A stretch of 33,371 bases of DNA from Moorena sp. SIO3I8 (lineage in GTDB: Bacteria > Cyanobacteriota > Cyanobacteriia > Cyanobacteriales > Coleofasciculaceae): positions 1-33,371 of the forward strand of contig NZ_JAAHHW010000076.1 in assembly GCF_010692325.1 (NCBI RefSeq), in the 5' to 3' direction. A program made the translations under genes and the position numbers. The notes below the pieces were generated by a model that did no database searches, was not told where the DNA came from, and saw nothing but the letters and a program-made list of their open reading frames with translations. Shown here piece after piece: positions 1-8,651 of this stretch. How positions within the stretch are numbered: the first letter of the stretch is position 1; each line of letters opens with the position of its first letter.

Positions 1-96
1 GGATTGGCTATGGGATAGATAGATTCTAGATAACTAGATAAATTTCTCCTATTGCTGACTATCGTTTGGGAGCTCAAGTACAGTTGGATCAGTTAC

Positions 97-127
97 CAAT
101 TTCCCATTGCCGATTCCCGATTCCCCG
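97..127. repeat. short heptanucleotide repeat (CCGATTC type)
   Basis: Two to three copies of the CCGATTC heptamer lie in otherwise non-coding DNA. The same heptamer family, read on either strand, recurs at 12181-12282 and 19953-19999. This is the short tandemly repeated repetitive (STRR) type described from filamentous cyanobacteria. The rest of 1-400 is A+T-rich and I see no gene in it. Confidence 0.6.
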
Positions 128-400
128 ATATGGATTGTGAATCACGAGCTGTGGAACTCTTGATAAATTAGGTAATTTGATATTATAACAATCATTTTTA
201 AACTATCTTATTGTATATAGCAATTATAAATAGGTTGTGAAATATCAAGCGGCCAGGATGCCAATAATACCATGATTTTGGGTTTATAGATTTTCACAAC
301 TCGTTTACAATTGTTATATCGTTTTTAGTTTAACTAGTTTTATTGAACATAAACCTGAATAACAATAAAAATTAGTTTAATCCCCGATGAATCCAAAGCC

Positions 401-455
401 AACTTAGGCACAACTTAGGCACAACTTAGGCACATCTTAGGCACATCTTAGGCAC
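401..455 (+). repeat. five tandem copies of an 11-mer (AACTTAGGCAC)
   Basis: The unit AACTTAGGCAC is repeated five times head to tail; the last two copies start AT instead of AA. It is a direct repeat with no coding potential and lies next to the broken coding remnant at 475-683. Confidence 0.85.
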
Positions 456-474
456 ATAGTTAATTAGGGGTTAC

Positions 475-683
475 TCAGCCGAAGCTGAGCACAGGGATTA
501 TTCTATTTATACTTTCCTCTAATACTCTCTTGTTTTTATCACAAGTGGCAGTAGCAATTTCCTGGTATCCAGGTAATTTTTCTAAATCTTTATCGAAGAT
601 GGTGAAAACACCTAACTGTTCAACTGAGTGAGAGCATTATTATTCCCACTAACCTCTAATATCAAGTCAGGTTGAATACCCAT
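475..683 (-). pseudogene. frameshifted remnant of an unrecognised protein gene
   Basis: On the minus strand an ATG at 683 opens a frame reading MGIQPDLILEVSGNNNALTQ, which then hits a stop. Shifting by one base lets reading continue through VEQLGVFTIFDKDLEKL and a further ~40 residues to a TGA at 475-477. Both halves have protein-like composition and join naturally at the shift, which is what a single-base deletion in a former gene looks like. I do not recognise the family. The alternative is chance open frames in A+T-rich DNA, so confidence is modest. Confidence 0.35.
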
Positions 684-689
684 AATTAG

Positions 690-772
690 AGGGAGGGTGG
701 GGAGATGGGGAGATGGGGACCCACCCCTAACCCCTCCCAGGAGGGGGAGATGGGGAGATGGGGAGATGGGGA
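690..772 (+). repeat. GGGGAGAT simple repeat block
   Basis: GGGGAGAT-type units are repeated on both sides of a C-rich stretch (about 720-738) that is partly complementary to them. The block is followed by the motif TTTTTATTAAGGGTAATTAT, which returns in reverse orientation near 20085-20105, again next to a GGGAGAT block. This is a dispersed composite repeat rather than a gene. Confidence 0.7.
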
Positions 773-1388
773 GATTTTTATTAAGGGTAATTATTTCGAC
801 ATGATCTAAAAAATTTCTTGCAGCCGGAGAGCCTGTGGTCTGCTGCTTAATTAGGATGAAAACTAGCTACAGAATTTATCCCTGTATTTCCTTGAACTCA
901 ATGACCATCTTTGTTCCCACCTAAGATAGACTACATTCCCTACATCGTTAACCAACACCTAAGCTGGTATTCATTTAAATTCCATTGTTCTGACAGCAGG
1001 TGAGCAAGGGAGCAGGTTTTTTTATAACTGAATAATATCCAATTTAAATGCGCAACACCTAGTTAACCAACACCTAGTTAACCAAAATAATATAACTTAC
1101 TGATGTATTGTCGTTCGCGTAGCGTCGGCTTTGCCGAAAGGTTAATGTTTGAAGGTTGATAGTCAAAGGTTAACCATTAGCCGTTCGGCAATTTTGATTA
1201 AGCTGTCACCCATCTAATTTGCATACTTAGAACGAGGGGGAGAGTGGCAGAGGGATTGACGACTTTTTCCGTTCGCGTAGCGTGGCCATTCGCACCTCAA
1301 GCAGCGTGGCAAAAGGCCAAGCGTGGCCAACGGCCAAGGCCTTAAGTAGCAAATCGGCCAATCAAATCACACTAGCTTACTTGGTAGC
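773..1388. other. gene-free stretch
   Basis: No credible gene is visible. The stretch holds repeated TAACCAACACCTA motifs (about 948-1082) and two copies of a dispersed palindromic element beginning GTTCGCGTAGCG (1113-1140 and 1270-1345). Related copies lie at 2564-2590 and inside the transposase pseudogene at 30034-30056. Confidence 0.6.
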
Positions 1389-1592
1389 TTACTCCACGGT
1401 GTGACCGACAGTCGTTATGATCTGTCTAATTGAATCTTCAGAGGCTTCGGTTTCAACTCTAACTGTCTTTGATGTTACATCCACTGCGACTTTAGAATCT
1501 GGCTCCTGTTGGAGTATACCTTCGGTAATGGTCTTAGCACAGACATCACACGCAATACTGGGAACTTTTAACTGTACTACTGCCATAGTCAA
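1389..1592 (-). CDS. small heavy-metal-associated (HMA) domain protein, CopZ/Atx1-like
   Basis: A 67-residue protein (65 if it starts at the second Met) spanning one complete HMA fold, the ferredoxin-like beta-alpha-beta-beta-alpha-beta domain of copper chaperones. The metal-binding loop is SIACDVCAKTI, giving the CxxC pair at about residues 15-18. The usual preceding GM is replaced by IA and the second CxxC residue is Val. In the family such proteins carry Cu(I) or another soft metal to a P-type ATPase or regulator in the cytosol. No metal ATPase is nearby, so the partner cannot be inferred from context. The gene stands alone between repeat blocks. The metal is not determined by the sequence. 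Confidence 0.8.
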   Translation of the reverse strand: MTMAVVQLKVPSIACDVCAKTITEGILQQEPDSKVAVDVTSKTVRVETEASEDSIRQIITTVGHTVE

Positions 1593-1700
1593 TACTCAAT
1601 CAGTTTTTCTGACACCGGTTAATCAGCTTCCCCTTAAAGCTCGCAGCCCAAGCTAGCAAGGTTAATGCTTACCAATAACTTAGCTCGATTGACGATAATA

Positions 1701-2550
1701 CTCAATGGGCCTAGCCAGGATTGACTAGACCCATTCGAGTGGAAAAAGACAAATTTTCAACGAGTTAACTTTCTGACTACCAGTTTTGAATCACTACTAT
1801 GGTTGGCAAACTACACAGATACACCTAATACTACATCTCACACAGTCGTGTCTTTCCGGACTTTGGTTTGGCTTACTCCAACTTCTGTTGGTTTTTGGCC
1901 ACTTGATGCTATGTTCGATTGGTGCCTACTGTGGCTGGGTCATAGACCGCTAGAAATCATCTTATCTATGCCCATTTAGGTTTTGGCTTCAGGTTTTTCT
2001 CTGAAGGATGACTTCCACTCTTTAAATCTAACACGACCTTCTGGAGATTCCGAATACTTGTTGTTAAAGTTAAGGAGTCTTTACAAACTGCAACGATTAG
2101 ATGAAAAATTATGAAGGGTCTGGGATTTCCCCAATAGGTTGCACCAATACTCAAAGGGCCTAGCCAGGATTGACTAGACCCATCTGAGTGGAAAAAGACA
2201 AATTTTCAACGAGTTAACTTTCTGACTACCAGTTTTGATCACTATGGTTGGCAAACTACACAGATACACCTAATACTACATCTCACACAGTCGTGTCTTT
2301 CCGGACTTTGGTTTGGCTTACTCCAACTTCTGTTGGTTTTTGGCCACTTGATGCTATGTTCGATTGGTGCCTACTGTGGCTGGGTCATAGACCGGTAGAA
2401 ATCATCTTATCTATGCCCATTTGGTTCTTAGCTTCAGGTTTTTTTCTGAAGGATGACTTCCACTCTTTAAAGCTAACACGGCTTTCTGGAGATTACGAAT
2501 ACTTGTTGTTAAAGTTAAGGAGTCTTTACAAACTGCAACGATTAGATTAA
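1701..2550. repeat. ~0.45 kb imperfect tandem duplication
   Basis: The segment starting CTAGCCAGGATTGACTAGAC at 1711 reappears at 2160. The offset is 449 bp at the left end and 445 bp at the right end (CAACGATTAG at 2091 and 2536), so the copies differ by small indels and scattered substitutions. The second copy holds a 100-codon TTG-started open frame (2248-2550). The first copy has TAG where the second has TGG (near 1977), and the ATG just upstream in both copies stops after nine codons. I see no known domain and treat it as a duplicated non-coding or dead sequence. Confidence 0.8.
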
Positions 2551-2555
2551 GAAGG

Positions 2556-2757
2556 TTGAAGGTTGTTCGCGTAGCGTGGCCAAAGGCCAAGGTTACAGGT
2601 TGAAGGTTACAGGTTGAAGGTTACAGGTTACAGGTTGAAGGTTACAGGTTGAAGGTTGCAGGTTGAAGGTTACAGGTTGCAGGTTACAGGTTGAAGGTTA
2701 CAGGTTGAAGGTTACAGGTTGCAGGTTACAGGTTGCAGGTTATATGTAACAGGTTTA
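2556..2757 (+). repeat. left array: GGTTGAAGGTTACA-type tandem repeats
   Basis: Irregular alternation of AGGTTACAGGTTGA and AGGTTGAAGGTTACA units starts right after a GTTCGCGTAGCGTGGCC palindromic element (2564-2590). The strand sense is GGTTGAAGG, the complement of the array at 2812-3033, so the two arrays form a large imperfect inverted pair upstream of alaS. Confidence 0.85.
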
Positions 2758-2811
2758 ACGTTACAGATTGCTAGTTATACATCCGGCTTTCAGTTGTTAA
2801 GCCTCTAATCT

Positions 2812-3033
2812 TCAACCATCCAACCTTCAACCATCAAACCTCCAACCAACCAACCTCCAACCATCCAACCTTCAACCATCCAACCTTCAACCATCCAACC
2901 TTCAACCAACCAACCTCCAACCAACCAACCTCCAACCATCCAACCTTCAACCATCCAACCTTCAACCATCCAACCTTCAACCATCCAACCTTCAACCTAT
3001 CAACCTTCAAGCTATCAACCTTCAACCTCCAAG
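2812..3033 (+). repeat. right array: CCATCCAACCTTCAA-type tandem repeats
   Basis: About fifteen 14-15 bp units built from CAACCTTCAACCATC, with CTCCAACCAAC variants, end about 145 bp before the alaS start codon. Read on the minus strand the units are GGTTGAAGGTTGGATG, the same core as the array at 2556-2757. The long minus-strand open frame here (repeated KVGWLKVGWL) is a by-product of the repeat. Confidence 0.9.
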
Positions 3034-3176
3034 CATCACAATGGTTTGCTCTCCTATAAAGGGTGGGCTTTCACCTTCGGTTCTATGTCACAATAGATCA
3101 TAGGTAAATTAATAAATATAGCGATAGGGGTTTACTTCCCATAAGCCCATAGCCTAAAGCTGACTTGTAGAGAACC

Positions 3177-5807
3177 ATGCCCGATATCCCTAATTATTTG
3201 CGCGGTAACGAAATCCGGCAAACTTTCCTCGATTTCTACTCCCAACGGCAACACAATGTATTGCCAAGTGCTTCGTTAGTACCGGAAGACCCGACGGTGT
3301 TGCTGACAATTGCGGGAATGTTGCCGTTTAAACCGATTTTTCTAGGACAACGTCAGTCGGAATTCCCTCGCGCCACCACCTCCCAAAAATGTATCCGCAA
3401 CAATGATATAGAGAATGTGGGACGCACGGCACGGCATCATACTTTTTTTGAGATGCTGGGGAATTTTAGTTTTGGGGATTACTTTAAGGAACAAGCGATC
3501 GCATGGGCATGGGAACTCTCTACAGAGGTATTCGGTTTGCCACCAGAACGCTTAGTAGTCAGTGTGTTTCGGGATGATGACGAAGCGTTTGCGATCTGGC
3601 GGGATAAAATTGGCATCCCAGCCCATCGCATCCAGCGCTTGGGTGAGGAGGATAATTATTGGAAATCGGGTCCAACCGGTCCTTGCGGTCCGTGTTCAGA
3701 ACTTTACTACGATTTTCACCCAGAACTGGGAGACGAGAGCATTGACTTGGAAGATGATACCAGGTTTATTGAGTTCTATAACCTGGTATTCATGGAATAC
3801 AACCAGGATGCCGAGGGTAACCGCACTCCGTTAGATAAGCAAAATATTGATACGGGGATGGGGCTGGAGAGGATGGCGCAAATCCTCCAGCAAGTGCCGA
3901 ATAATTATGAAACTGATTTAATTTTCCCGATTGTAAAAACCGCAGCGGAAATTGCTGGGGTTAACTATAACAAGAGTGATGAGAAGACGAAGGTTTCTCT
4001 GAAGGTTATTGGTGACCATATCCGGGCAATTGTTCATATGATCGCGGATGGGATTACGGCTTCTAACACCGGACGGGGTTATGTGTTGCGCCGTTTGCTC
4101 CGTCGAGTGGTGCGTCATGGCCGTTTGATTGGGATTGATGGGGAATTTACCTGGGAAGTGGCTCAAACAGCGATCGCATTATCTGAATCAGCTTATCCTA
4201 ATGTGCGGGAACGGGAAAAAACTATCCAAGCGGAAATGCAGCGGGAAGAGTCTCAATTCCTGAAAACCCTGGAACGGGGAGAGAAGCTGCTAGCTGAGAT
4301 TTTGGCCAAGAAGCCTAAGCAGATTTCTGGCACAGATGCGTTTACGCTCTATGATACCTATGGTTTCCCAGTGGAATTAACTGAGGAAATTGCTGAAGAA
4401 CAGGGCTTAACGGTAGACCTCGATGGCTTCGAGGTGGAAATGGAACGCCAGCGGGAACGGGCTAGAGTTGCCCATGAAACTATTGACTTAACGGTACAGG
4501 GTAGCTTAGATCAGCTAGGGGAGCAGATCGATAGTACGGCATTCCTTGGTTACACTGAACCCCAGTCCATGGCTAAGGTAGAGGCTTTGCTAGTTGATGG
4601 GAAGTCTGTGGAATCCGCTGGAGCTGGCAGTAAGGTCCAGGTGATTTTGGATCAGACCCCATTCTATGCGGAATCTGGGGGACAAATAGGCGATCGCGGT
4701 TATCTGTCTGGGGATTCGGTATTGGTTCGGATCGAAGATGTTCAGAAGGAATCGGATTTCTTTGTCCACTTCGGTACCATCGAACGGGGAAATCTAGGGG
4801 TAGGCACAACAGTAACTGCTCAAATTGACCGGGCTTGTCGCCGTCGAGTTCAAGCTAACCATAGTGCGACTCATTTACTGCAAGCGGCTCTGAAAAAAAT
4901 TGTTGACCCAAGCATCTCTCAGGCAGGCTCTTTGGTGGCTTTTGACCGCTTGCGCTTTGACTTCAATTGCCCTCGCGCTCTGACATCGGAAGAGTTAGAC
5001 CAGATCGAGACACAAATTAATACTTGGATTAGTGAAGCCCATTCTGCTGATGTAGAGGTGATGCCCTTGACAAAAGCTAAGGCTAAGGGCGCAACCGCTA
5101 TGTTTGGGGAAAAGTATGGCTCGGAGGTCAGAGTGATTGATTTCCCTGGTGTCTCGATGGAATTGTGTGGTGGTACCCATGTCAACAATACTGCTGAGAT
5201 TGGCGTGTTTAAGATTATCTCTTCCGCAGGGGTCGCCTCTGGGATTAGGCGCATAGAAGCAGTGGCTGGACCGGCGGTGCTGGATTATCTGAATGTGCGG
5301 GATAAGGTGGTTAAGGATTTATGCGATCGCTTTAAAGCACAACCGGAAGAGTTACCTGAGCGGATTAGTAATTTACAACAGGAACTCAAGGCTACTAATA
5401 AACAGTTAGATGCCCTGAAGCAACAACTGGCTTTGGCAAAATCTGACCAATTGTTGGCACAAGCTAAGTCAGTCGGTGAGTTCAAGGTTCTGGTAGCGAA
5501 GATGGAGGGAGTAGAACCAGAGGGCTTAAAAAGTGTTGCGCAACAGCTACAGCAGAAGCTGGGAGAAAGTGCAGTAGTGTTGGGTTCAGTGCCTAGCCCC
5601 GACAAGGTGAGTTTAGTGGCAGCCTTTAGTAAGGGTGTTAATCAGAAAGGCTTGCAGGCTGGGAAGTTTATTGGTGCGATCGCTAAAATTTGCGGTGGTG
5701 GTGGCGGTGGACGACCTAACTTGGCTCAAGCTGGTGGAAAAGATGGCAGTAAGTTAGGGCAAGCTCTTGATAGGGCGTTGCAACAGTTGTTGGAAGGGTT
5801 GCAGTGA
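3177..5807 (+). CDS. alaS: alanyl-tRNA synthetase
   Basis: This enzyme charges tRNA-Ala with alanine in the cytosol and is essential for translation. The 876 residues are full length for bacterial AlaRS. The class II catalytic core is at the N terminus, with motif 2 region [17 protein letters not shown] at about residues 86-102. The editing domain's zinc-type ligands are all present: NHSATH (His562, His566) and CGGTH (Cys664, His668). A coiled coil follows at about 700-760, and the C-Ala/oligomerisation tail has a glycine run and the motif RPNLAQAGG near the end. The ATG follows GAGAACC, a weak ribosome site. The gene stands alone, downstream of the opposing repeat arrays. It contains several in-gene HIP1 octamers (for example 3498, 4171 and 4689). 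Nothing suggests damage. Confidence 0.98.
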   Translation: MPDIPNYLRGNEIRQTFLDFYSQRQHNVLPSASLVPEDPTVLLTIAGMLPFKPIFLGQRQSEFPRATTSQKCIRNNDIENVGRTARHHTFFEMLGNFSFGDYFKEQAIAWAWELSTEVFGLPPERLVVSVFRDDDEAFAIWRDKIGIPAHRIQRLGEEDNYWKSGPTGPCGPCSELYYDFHPELGDESIDLEDDTRFIEFYNLVFMEYNQDAEGNRTPLDKQNIDTGMGLERMAQILQQVPNNYETDLIFPIVKTAAEIAGVNYNKSDEKTKVSLKVIGDHIRAIVHMIADGITASNTGRGYVLRRLLRRVVRHGRLIGIDGEFTWEVAQTAIALSESAYPNVREREKTIQAEMQREESQFLKTLERGEKLLAEILAKKPKQISGTDAFTLYDTYGFPVELTEEIAEEQGLTVDLDGFEVEMERQRERARVAHETIDLTVQGSLDQLGEQIDSTAFLGYTEPQSMAKVEALLVDGKSVESAGAGSKVQVILDQTPFYAESGGQIGDRGYLSGDSVLVRIEDVQKESDFFVHFGTIERGNLGVGTTVTAQIDRACRRRVQANHSATHLLQAALKKIVDPSISQAGSLVAFDRLRFDFNCPRALTSEELDQIETQINTWISEAHSADVEVMPLTKAKAKGATAMFGEKYGSEVRVIDFPGVSMELCGGTHVNNTAEIGVFKIISSAGVASGIRRIEAVAGPAVLDYLNVRDKVVKDLCDRFKAQPEELPERISNLQQELKATNKQLDALKQQLALAKSDQLLAQAKSVGEFKVLVAKMEGVEPEGLKSVAQQLQQKLGESAVVLGSVPSPDKVSLVAAFSKGVNQKGLQAGKFIGAIAKICGGGGGGRPNLAQAGGKDGSKLGQALDRALQQLLEGLQ

Positions 5808-5832
5808 TTTTGGAGTGGGGGATCCCCCCTAA

Positions 5833-5851
5833 CCCCCCTTAATAAGGGGGG
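5833..5851 (+). terminator. GC-rich hairpin after alaS
   Basis: CCCCCCTT and AAGGGGGG face each other across AAT, 26 bases after the alaS stop. A T-run is absent, so it is not a textbook intrinsic terminator. It may instead belong to the dispersed GGGGGGATTTGAG repeat that follows (5848-5878). Its position makes a 3'-end role for alaS plausible. Confidence 0.4.
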
Positions 5852-5894
5852 GATTTGAGATTAAGGGGGGATTTGAGGAAATAGTTGTATTTGT

Positions 5895-5944
5895 GCGATC
5901 GCGTAGCGGCTCTGAAAGAGCATCGCAGTCAGTTTGCGATCGCT
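5895..5944 (+). repeat. HIP1-anchored palindromic repeat
   Basis: GCGATCGCGTAGCGGCTCT is followed by AAAGAGCATCGC and then a second HIP1 octamer. The GGCTCT/AGAGC arms can pair. Near-identical copies are at 11766-11796 and 11807-11838, with inverted copies around 15749-15765 and 15918-15977. It is a dispersed family of unknown function. Confidence 0.75.
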
Positions 5945-6584
5945 CTTTTATGGGCTGGTGAGCATTTTAGTGCGTCAGTGCAATAGTTGTTTTGAGCCAC
6001 TGACCGATCCATCGTAATTGGTGAGTTAGTGCAATAGTTTTTTTTAGCGCTTGCATGTTAATCCAATTTCGGTTATAATACTCTCACCGCTGACGCAATG
6101 GTTTTCCAGCCATGATGATTTCTACCGCATAAGGGGCTGATTTAGTAAGTGTTTCTGCCACTCGCCTCCGTTTCCTGATGAACAAGGGCAGAGTTACAGG
6201 TAGGCTTGGCACCACACTCGAAAGGATTCTTCAAGAGAAGATATCGAGTGTAATGTATTGTTGTACATTTTTATAAAAATTGCATTTTTCCCCTACAAGC
6301 TTTGCTTAGCAAAAATTGTAGCAATAACCCTATAATAGTTTATCATACCTATACCCTAAATAGCATAAATTTTGATACTCTCAACAGTATCTTGCTTGAG
6401 GTAATGCTGAGGCTAATCTTAATCTTTACAATTCACTATATTCATGGAATAATACCGAGAAAATTGAATAATCTGAGTAGGTCTACCTCGATTAAGGCTG
6501 TAGATTTACATCATAATATCTGTAAGTACGATTGTCTAAATTCGGCACTAAATTAAACGCTTATTGTTTATTTATAATTATCTA
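5945..6584. other. gene-free leader before the kinase gene
   Basis: No recognisable gene is seen. Contents are two GTGCAATAGTT repeats (5977, 6030), a stem CACTCGA/TCGAGTG (about 6213-6251), and a 42-codon minus-strand frame from GTG at 6212 to TGA at 6084 (VPSLPVTLPLF...) that lacks a ribosome site. An 84-codon TTG-started plus-strand frame (6302-6556) has A+T-driven composition and is probably not a gene. Confidence 0.5.
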
Positions 6585-8234
6585 ATGGCTGAACAATATA
6601 TAGCACATAGCTATCGTATTCTTCAAGAATATAACAATTCAATATACTCTAGAACCTATAAGGTAAATGATGAGAGTGCAGCGGCCCAACCTTGTCACTA
6701 TATAGCCAAAGAATATAAGCCTCTGTCTGAAGAACCAGAGGTAATGCAAGAAGCTCAAAAGCTCTTCAGTGAACGTGTCCAAGACATAAGGGCTTTAAAA
6801 ATTAACGGTATAGCCAATATTAAGTATCAGTTTCAACAAGGCACTAGTTTCTATATACTTCGAGATTATATAGAAGAGAATACTATTGAGGTAGAGATTA
6901 AAAATGGCAAGTATTTCCAAGAGAAAACAGTTAAGAAAATTCTCAAAAAATCTCTAGAAATTTTAGATCAATTACATCAAGCTAAAATAGCTCAGGGTAA
7001 TATTAGGGCTTCTAACCTAATATATTTAGGAGACGATCAACTAACTCTTCTTGATATTGGAGATTTAAACGAAATCGGTGGGCTACAGCTAGTTTCCGGC
7101 AAGGTGTCTATTGCTCTAGACAAATATAATGATCGTTACAAACCACCCAAAGGGAATAAAGAGAGGTATCGAGACGATCTATATGCTTTGGGAGTTGTTT
7201 GTATTGAGATGATCAGATCTCAGATTAATCCTCAGCTTATTAGTCACCAATCTACTAAAGAAACTATATGGCGTTATCACGTTCCTGGGAAAAGCCCTTT
7301 ACAGATTAGCGATGCATTTGCAAAGATCATAGACAAAATGATTCTTTATGAACCCCAAGCTCGCTATCAGTCAGCTAAAGAGATATTGAATGACTTAGAC
7401 CAACTCCTTGATTCTAAGTCTAAAATCCCTGCATATGACAAGACTCAGCTTAAGATAAGTATTATTAGATTTAGGAGAAAACTATTTTCCAATCCACTAT
7501 ATGCTCTATTGATTGTAGTTTCTTTAATTGGTTTTGCTTATCTATTACTAGGAGTAATTGAAAATTTTATTATAATTGTTACTAAGCCTGTTGTTACTAA
7601 GCCGGAAACTTGTCCACTTAAGATGGACGATCATATAAGTTGTGGTGAAGAGAGTCTTTTTCATGATTTACCGCCACTAAATAAAAAGTACGCAATGAAA
7701 TACTATCATGACAAACGATATGACAAAGCTTCAATATTTTTTCAAATTTCATTTCAGCAGGAAGCTAAAGATCCAGAAACTATAATTTACTGGAATAATT
7801 CTAAAATTTTTGAGATATATCCCAATATCAAGCCCTATACTATTGCGGTTGGAATTCCTATCACAGGAGACGAAGCTCAAGCCAAAGAGTTACTTCGAGG
7901 AATTGCTCAAGCTCAAGACTATATCAATAACTCCGAAGCTCAGATCAATGGTAGACCGCTGAGGATCTTGATTGCCGATGATCATAACGAGAGTGAAAGT
8001 GTATTATCGAAGTTTATAGCTTATTATGATGGGGAACCCTTGGAAGGGTGTGTAGATACTCCTGAGGGAGAAGCCTTTTGCGATCAAGCTTCAAAAACTC
8101 AGATAAACTGGAGAACAGCCAATTCATACGATGCATACAATGCCATCATGACCATTGCTAAGGCTCTGGAGACTTTACCAAACCCCAATCGAGTCAAGTT
8201 ACAAGAAGCCTTAAGGAGGCTCTACCAAAGATAG
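6585..8234 (+). CDS. membrane-anchored degenerate Ser/Thr kinase fused to periplasmic-binding-like domain, 3' end truncated by an insertion
   Basis: Residues 1-280 follow the Hanks-type kinase fold: a putative ATP-binding Lys42 (IAKEYK), a catalytic loop reading QGNIRASN at 137-144 where active kinases have H-x-D...N, a DIG (DFG-equivalent) at 157-159, and RDDLYALGVV further on. The catalytic Asp is Asn139, so phosphotransfer is doubtful and a pseudokinase is likely. A transmembrane segment lies at about 303-330. Outside it comes a two-Cys region and a branched-chain-amino-acid-receptor-like domain (TIAVGIPITGDEAQ at about 419, then GRPLRILIADD), which seems to lack its middle before the NWRTANSYDAYNA part. 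Starting at ATG 6585 is preferred over TTG 6564. The frame now ends at 8234 inside the inserted element at 8218-8452, and the original C terminus lies at 8453-8642. Sensor-like proteins of this build are seen in cyanobacteria; the ligand is unknown. Confidence 0.8.
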   Translation: MAEQYIAHSYRILQEYNNSIYSRTYKVNDESAAAQPCHYIAKEYKPLSEEPEVMQEAQKLFSERVQDIRALKINGIANIKYQFQQGTSFYILRDYIEENTIEVEIKNGKYFQEKTVKKILKKSLEILDQLHQAKIAQGNIRASNLIYLGDDQLTLLDIGDLNEIGGLQLVSGKVSIALDKYNDRYKPPKGNKERYRDDLYALGVVCIEMIRSQINPQLISHQSTKETIWRYHVPGKSPLQISDAFAKIIDKMILYEPQARYQSAKEILNDLDQLLDSKSKIPAYDKTQLKISIIRFRRKLFSNPLYALLIVVSLIGFAYLLLGVIENFIIIVTKPVVTKPETCPLKMDDHISCGEESLFHDLPPLNKKYAMKYYHDKRYDKASIFFQISFQQEAKDPETIIYWNNSKIFEIYPNIKPYTIAVGIPITGDEAQAKELLRGIAQAQDYINNSEAQINGRPLRILIADDHNESESVLSKFIAYYDGEPLEGCVDTPEGEAFCDQASKTQINWRTANSYDAYNAIMTIAKALETLPNPNRVKLQEALRRLYQR

Positions 8235-8452
8235 TGTGTATAAAACCGCGCTTATTGCCGACTAGGTCTGATGGGAGGGGTTATTTATAAAAAATCATTC
8301 TATCTCTTGATGCAGTCGCTCATGGGGGAGACCCCCAAGACCGCGCTGCCTCCCCAAGACCGCGCTGCATCGCTTAAAAACTCAAATTCCCGCCCAGTAA
8401 GGATTATACGAATTATTCGATCAGATTTTTACACAGCAAGTTCGGTAGAGCC
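8218..8452. mobile_element. 235 bp MITE-like element with 8 bp target duplication
   Basis: The element begins GGCTCTACCAAA and ends TTCGGTAGAGCC, inverted repeats matching at 11 of 12 positions. It is bounded by the direct repeat CTTAAGGA at 8210-8217 and 8453-8460. Removing the element plus one repeat copy (243 bp) joins the kinase gene in frame as LQEALRKNNFSYSGVTGTV, which fits the conserved end of this receptor family. It encodes no transposase, so it was moved in trans. A second, smaller palindromic repeat (8306-8376) is nested inside it. Confidence 0.9.
8306..8376 (+). repeat. dispersed palindromic repeat (GATGCAG...CTGCATC), extended copy
   Basis: The outer arms GATGCAG and CTGCATC surround a GGGGG/CCCCC hairpin core. 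The AAGACCGCGCTGC segment is duplicated in this copy. A compact copy is at 30485-30536 and a diverged one at 23095-23150. It lies inside the 235 bp element, so it either arrived with it or inserted into it. Confidence 0.85.
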
Positions 8453-8642
8453 CTTAAGGAAAAATAATTTTAGTTACTCAGGTGTAACTGGGACAGTCAA
8501 ATTCAAACTAGATGGTAACCGCACAAAGCCACCAGGAGGGGGAGTTAAAGTTATACCATCAACATGTGATTCAGCTTACCACGGATTAGAATTTGTTCCC
8601 ATTGAGTATGTGGATGAAAAACAATGTCAGTTGATTGAATAG
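8453..8642 (+). pseudogene. detached 3' end of the kinase/receptor gene
   Basis: This encodes the original C terminus: NNFSYSGVTGTVKFKLDGNR and about 43 more residues to a TAG at 8640-8642. The G-x-T-G-x-V-x-F-x-x-x-G-x-R pattern is the usual last strand pair of branched-chain amino-acid receptor domains. It is in the same frame as 6585-8234 but separated from it by stop codons in the inserted element. An ATG at 8271 could start a 123-residue product, but its first half would be element sequence, so it is probably not a real gene. Confidence 0.85.
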
Positions 8643-8651
8643 GAAAACCTG

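Noticed and set aside
401-455. CRISPR-like array
   Set aside because: 11 bp direct repeats with no spacers and no cas genes.
2248-2550. 100-codon open frame in the second tandem copy (MANYTDTPNTTSH...)
   Set aside because: TTG start without ribosome site, no recognised domain, stop in the sister copy; treated as part of the duplication.
2834-3025. Minus-strand frame encoding KVGWL repeats
   Set aside because: Pure translation of a simple tandem repeat.
6084-6212. 42-codon minus-strand frame (VPSLPVTLPLF...)
   Set aside because: Reads protein-like but has no ribosome site or known relative; too short to support.
6302-6556. 84-codon frame before the kinase gene
   Set aside because: TTG start, A+T-biased composition, no ribosome site and no domain.
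8271-8642. 123-codon plus-strand gene
   Set aside because: Its first ~60 codons are mobile-element sequence and its second half is the severed end of the upstream gene.
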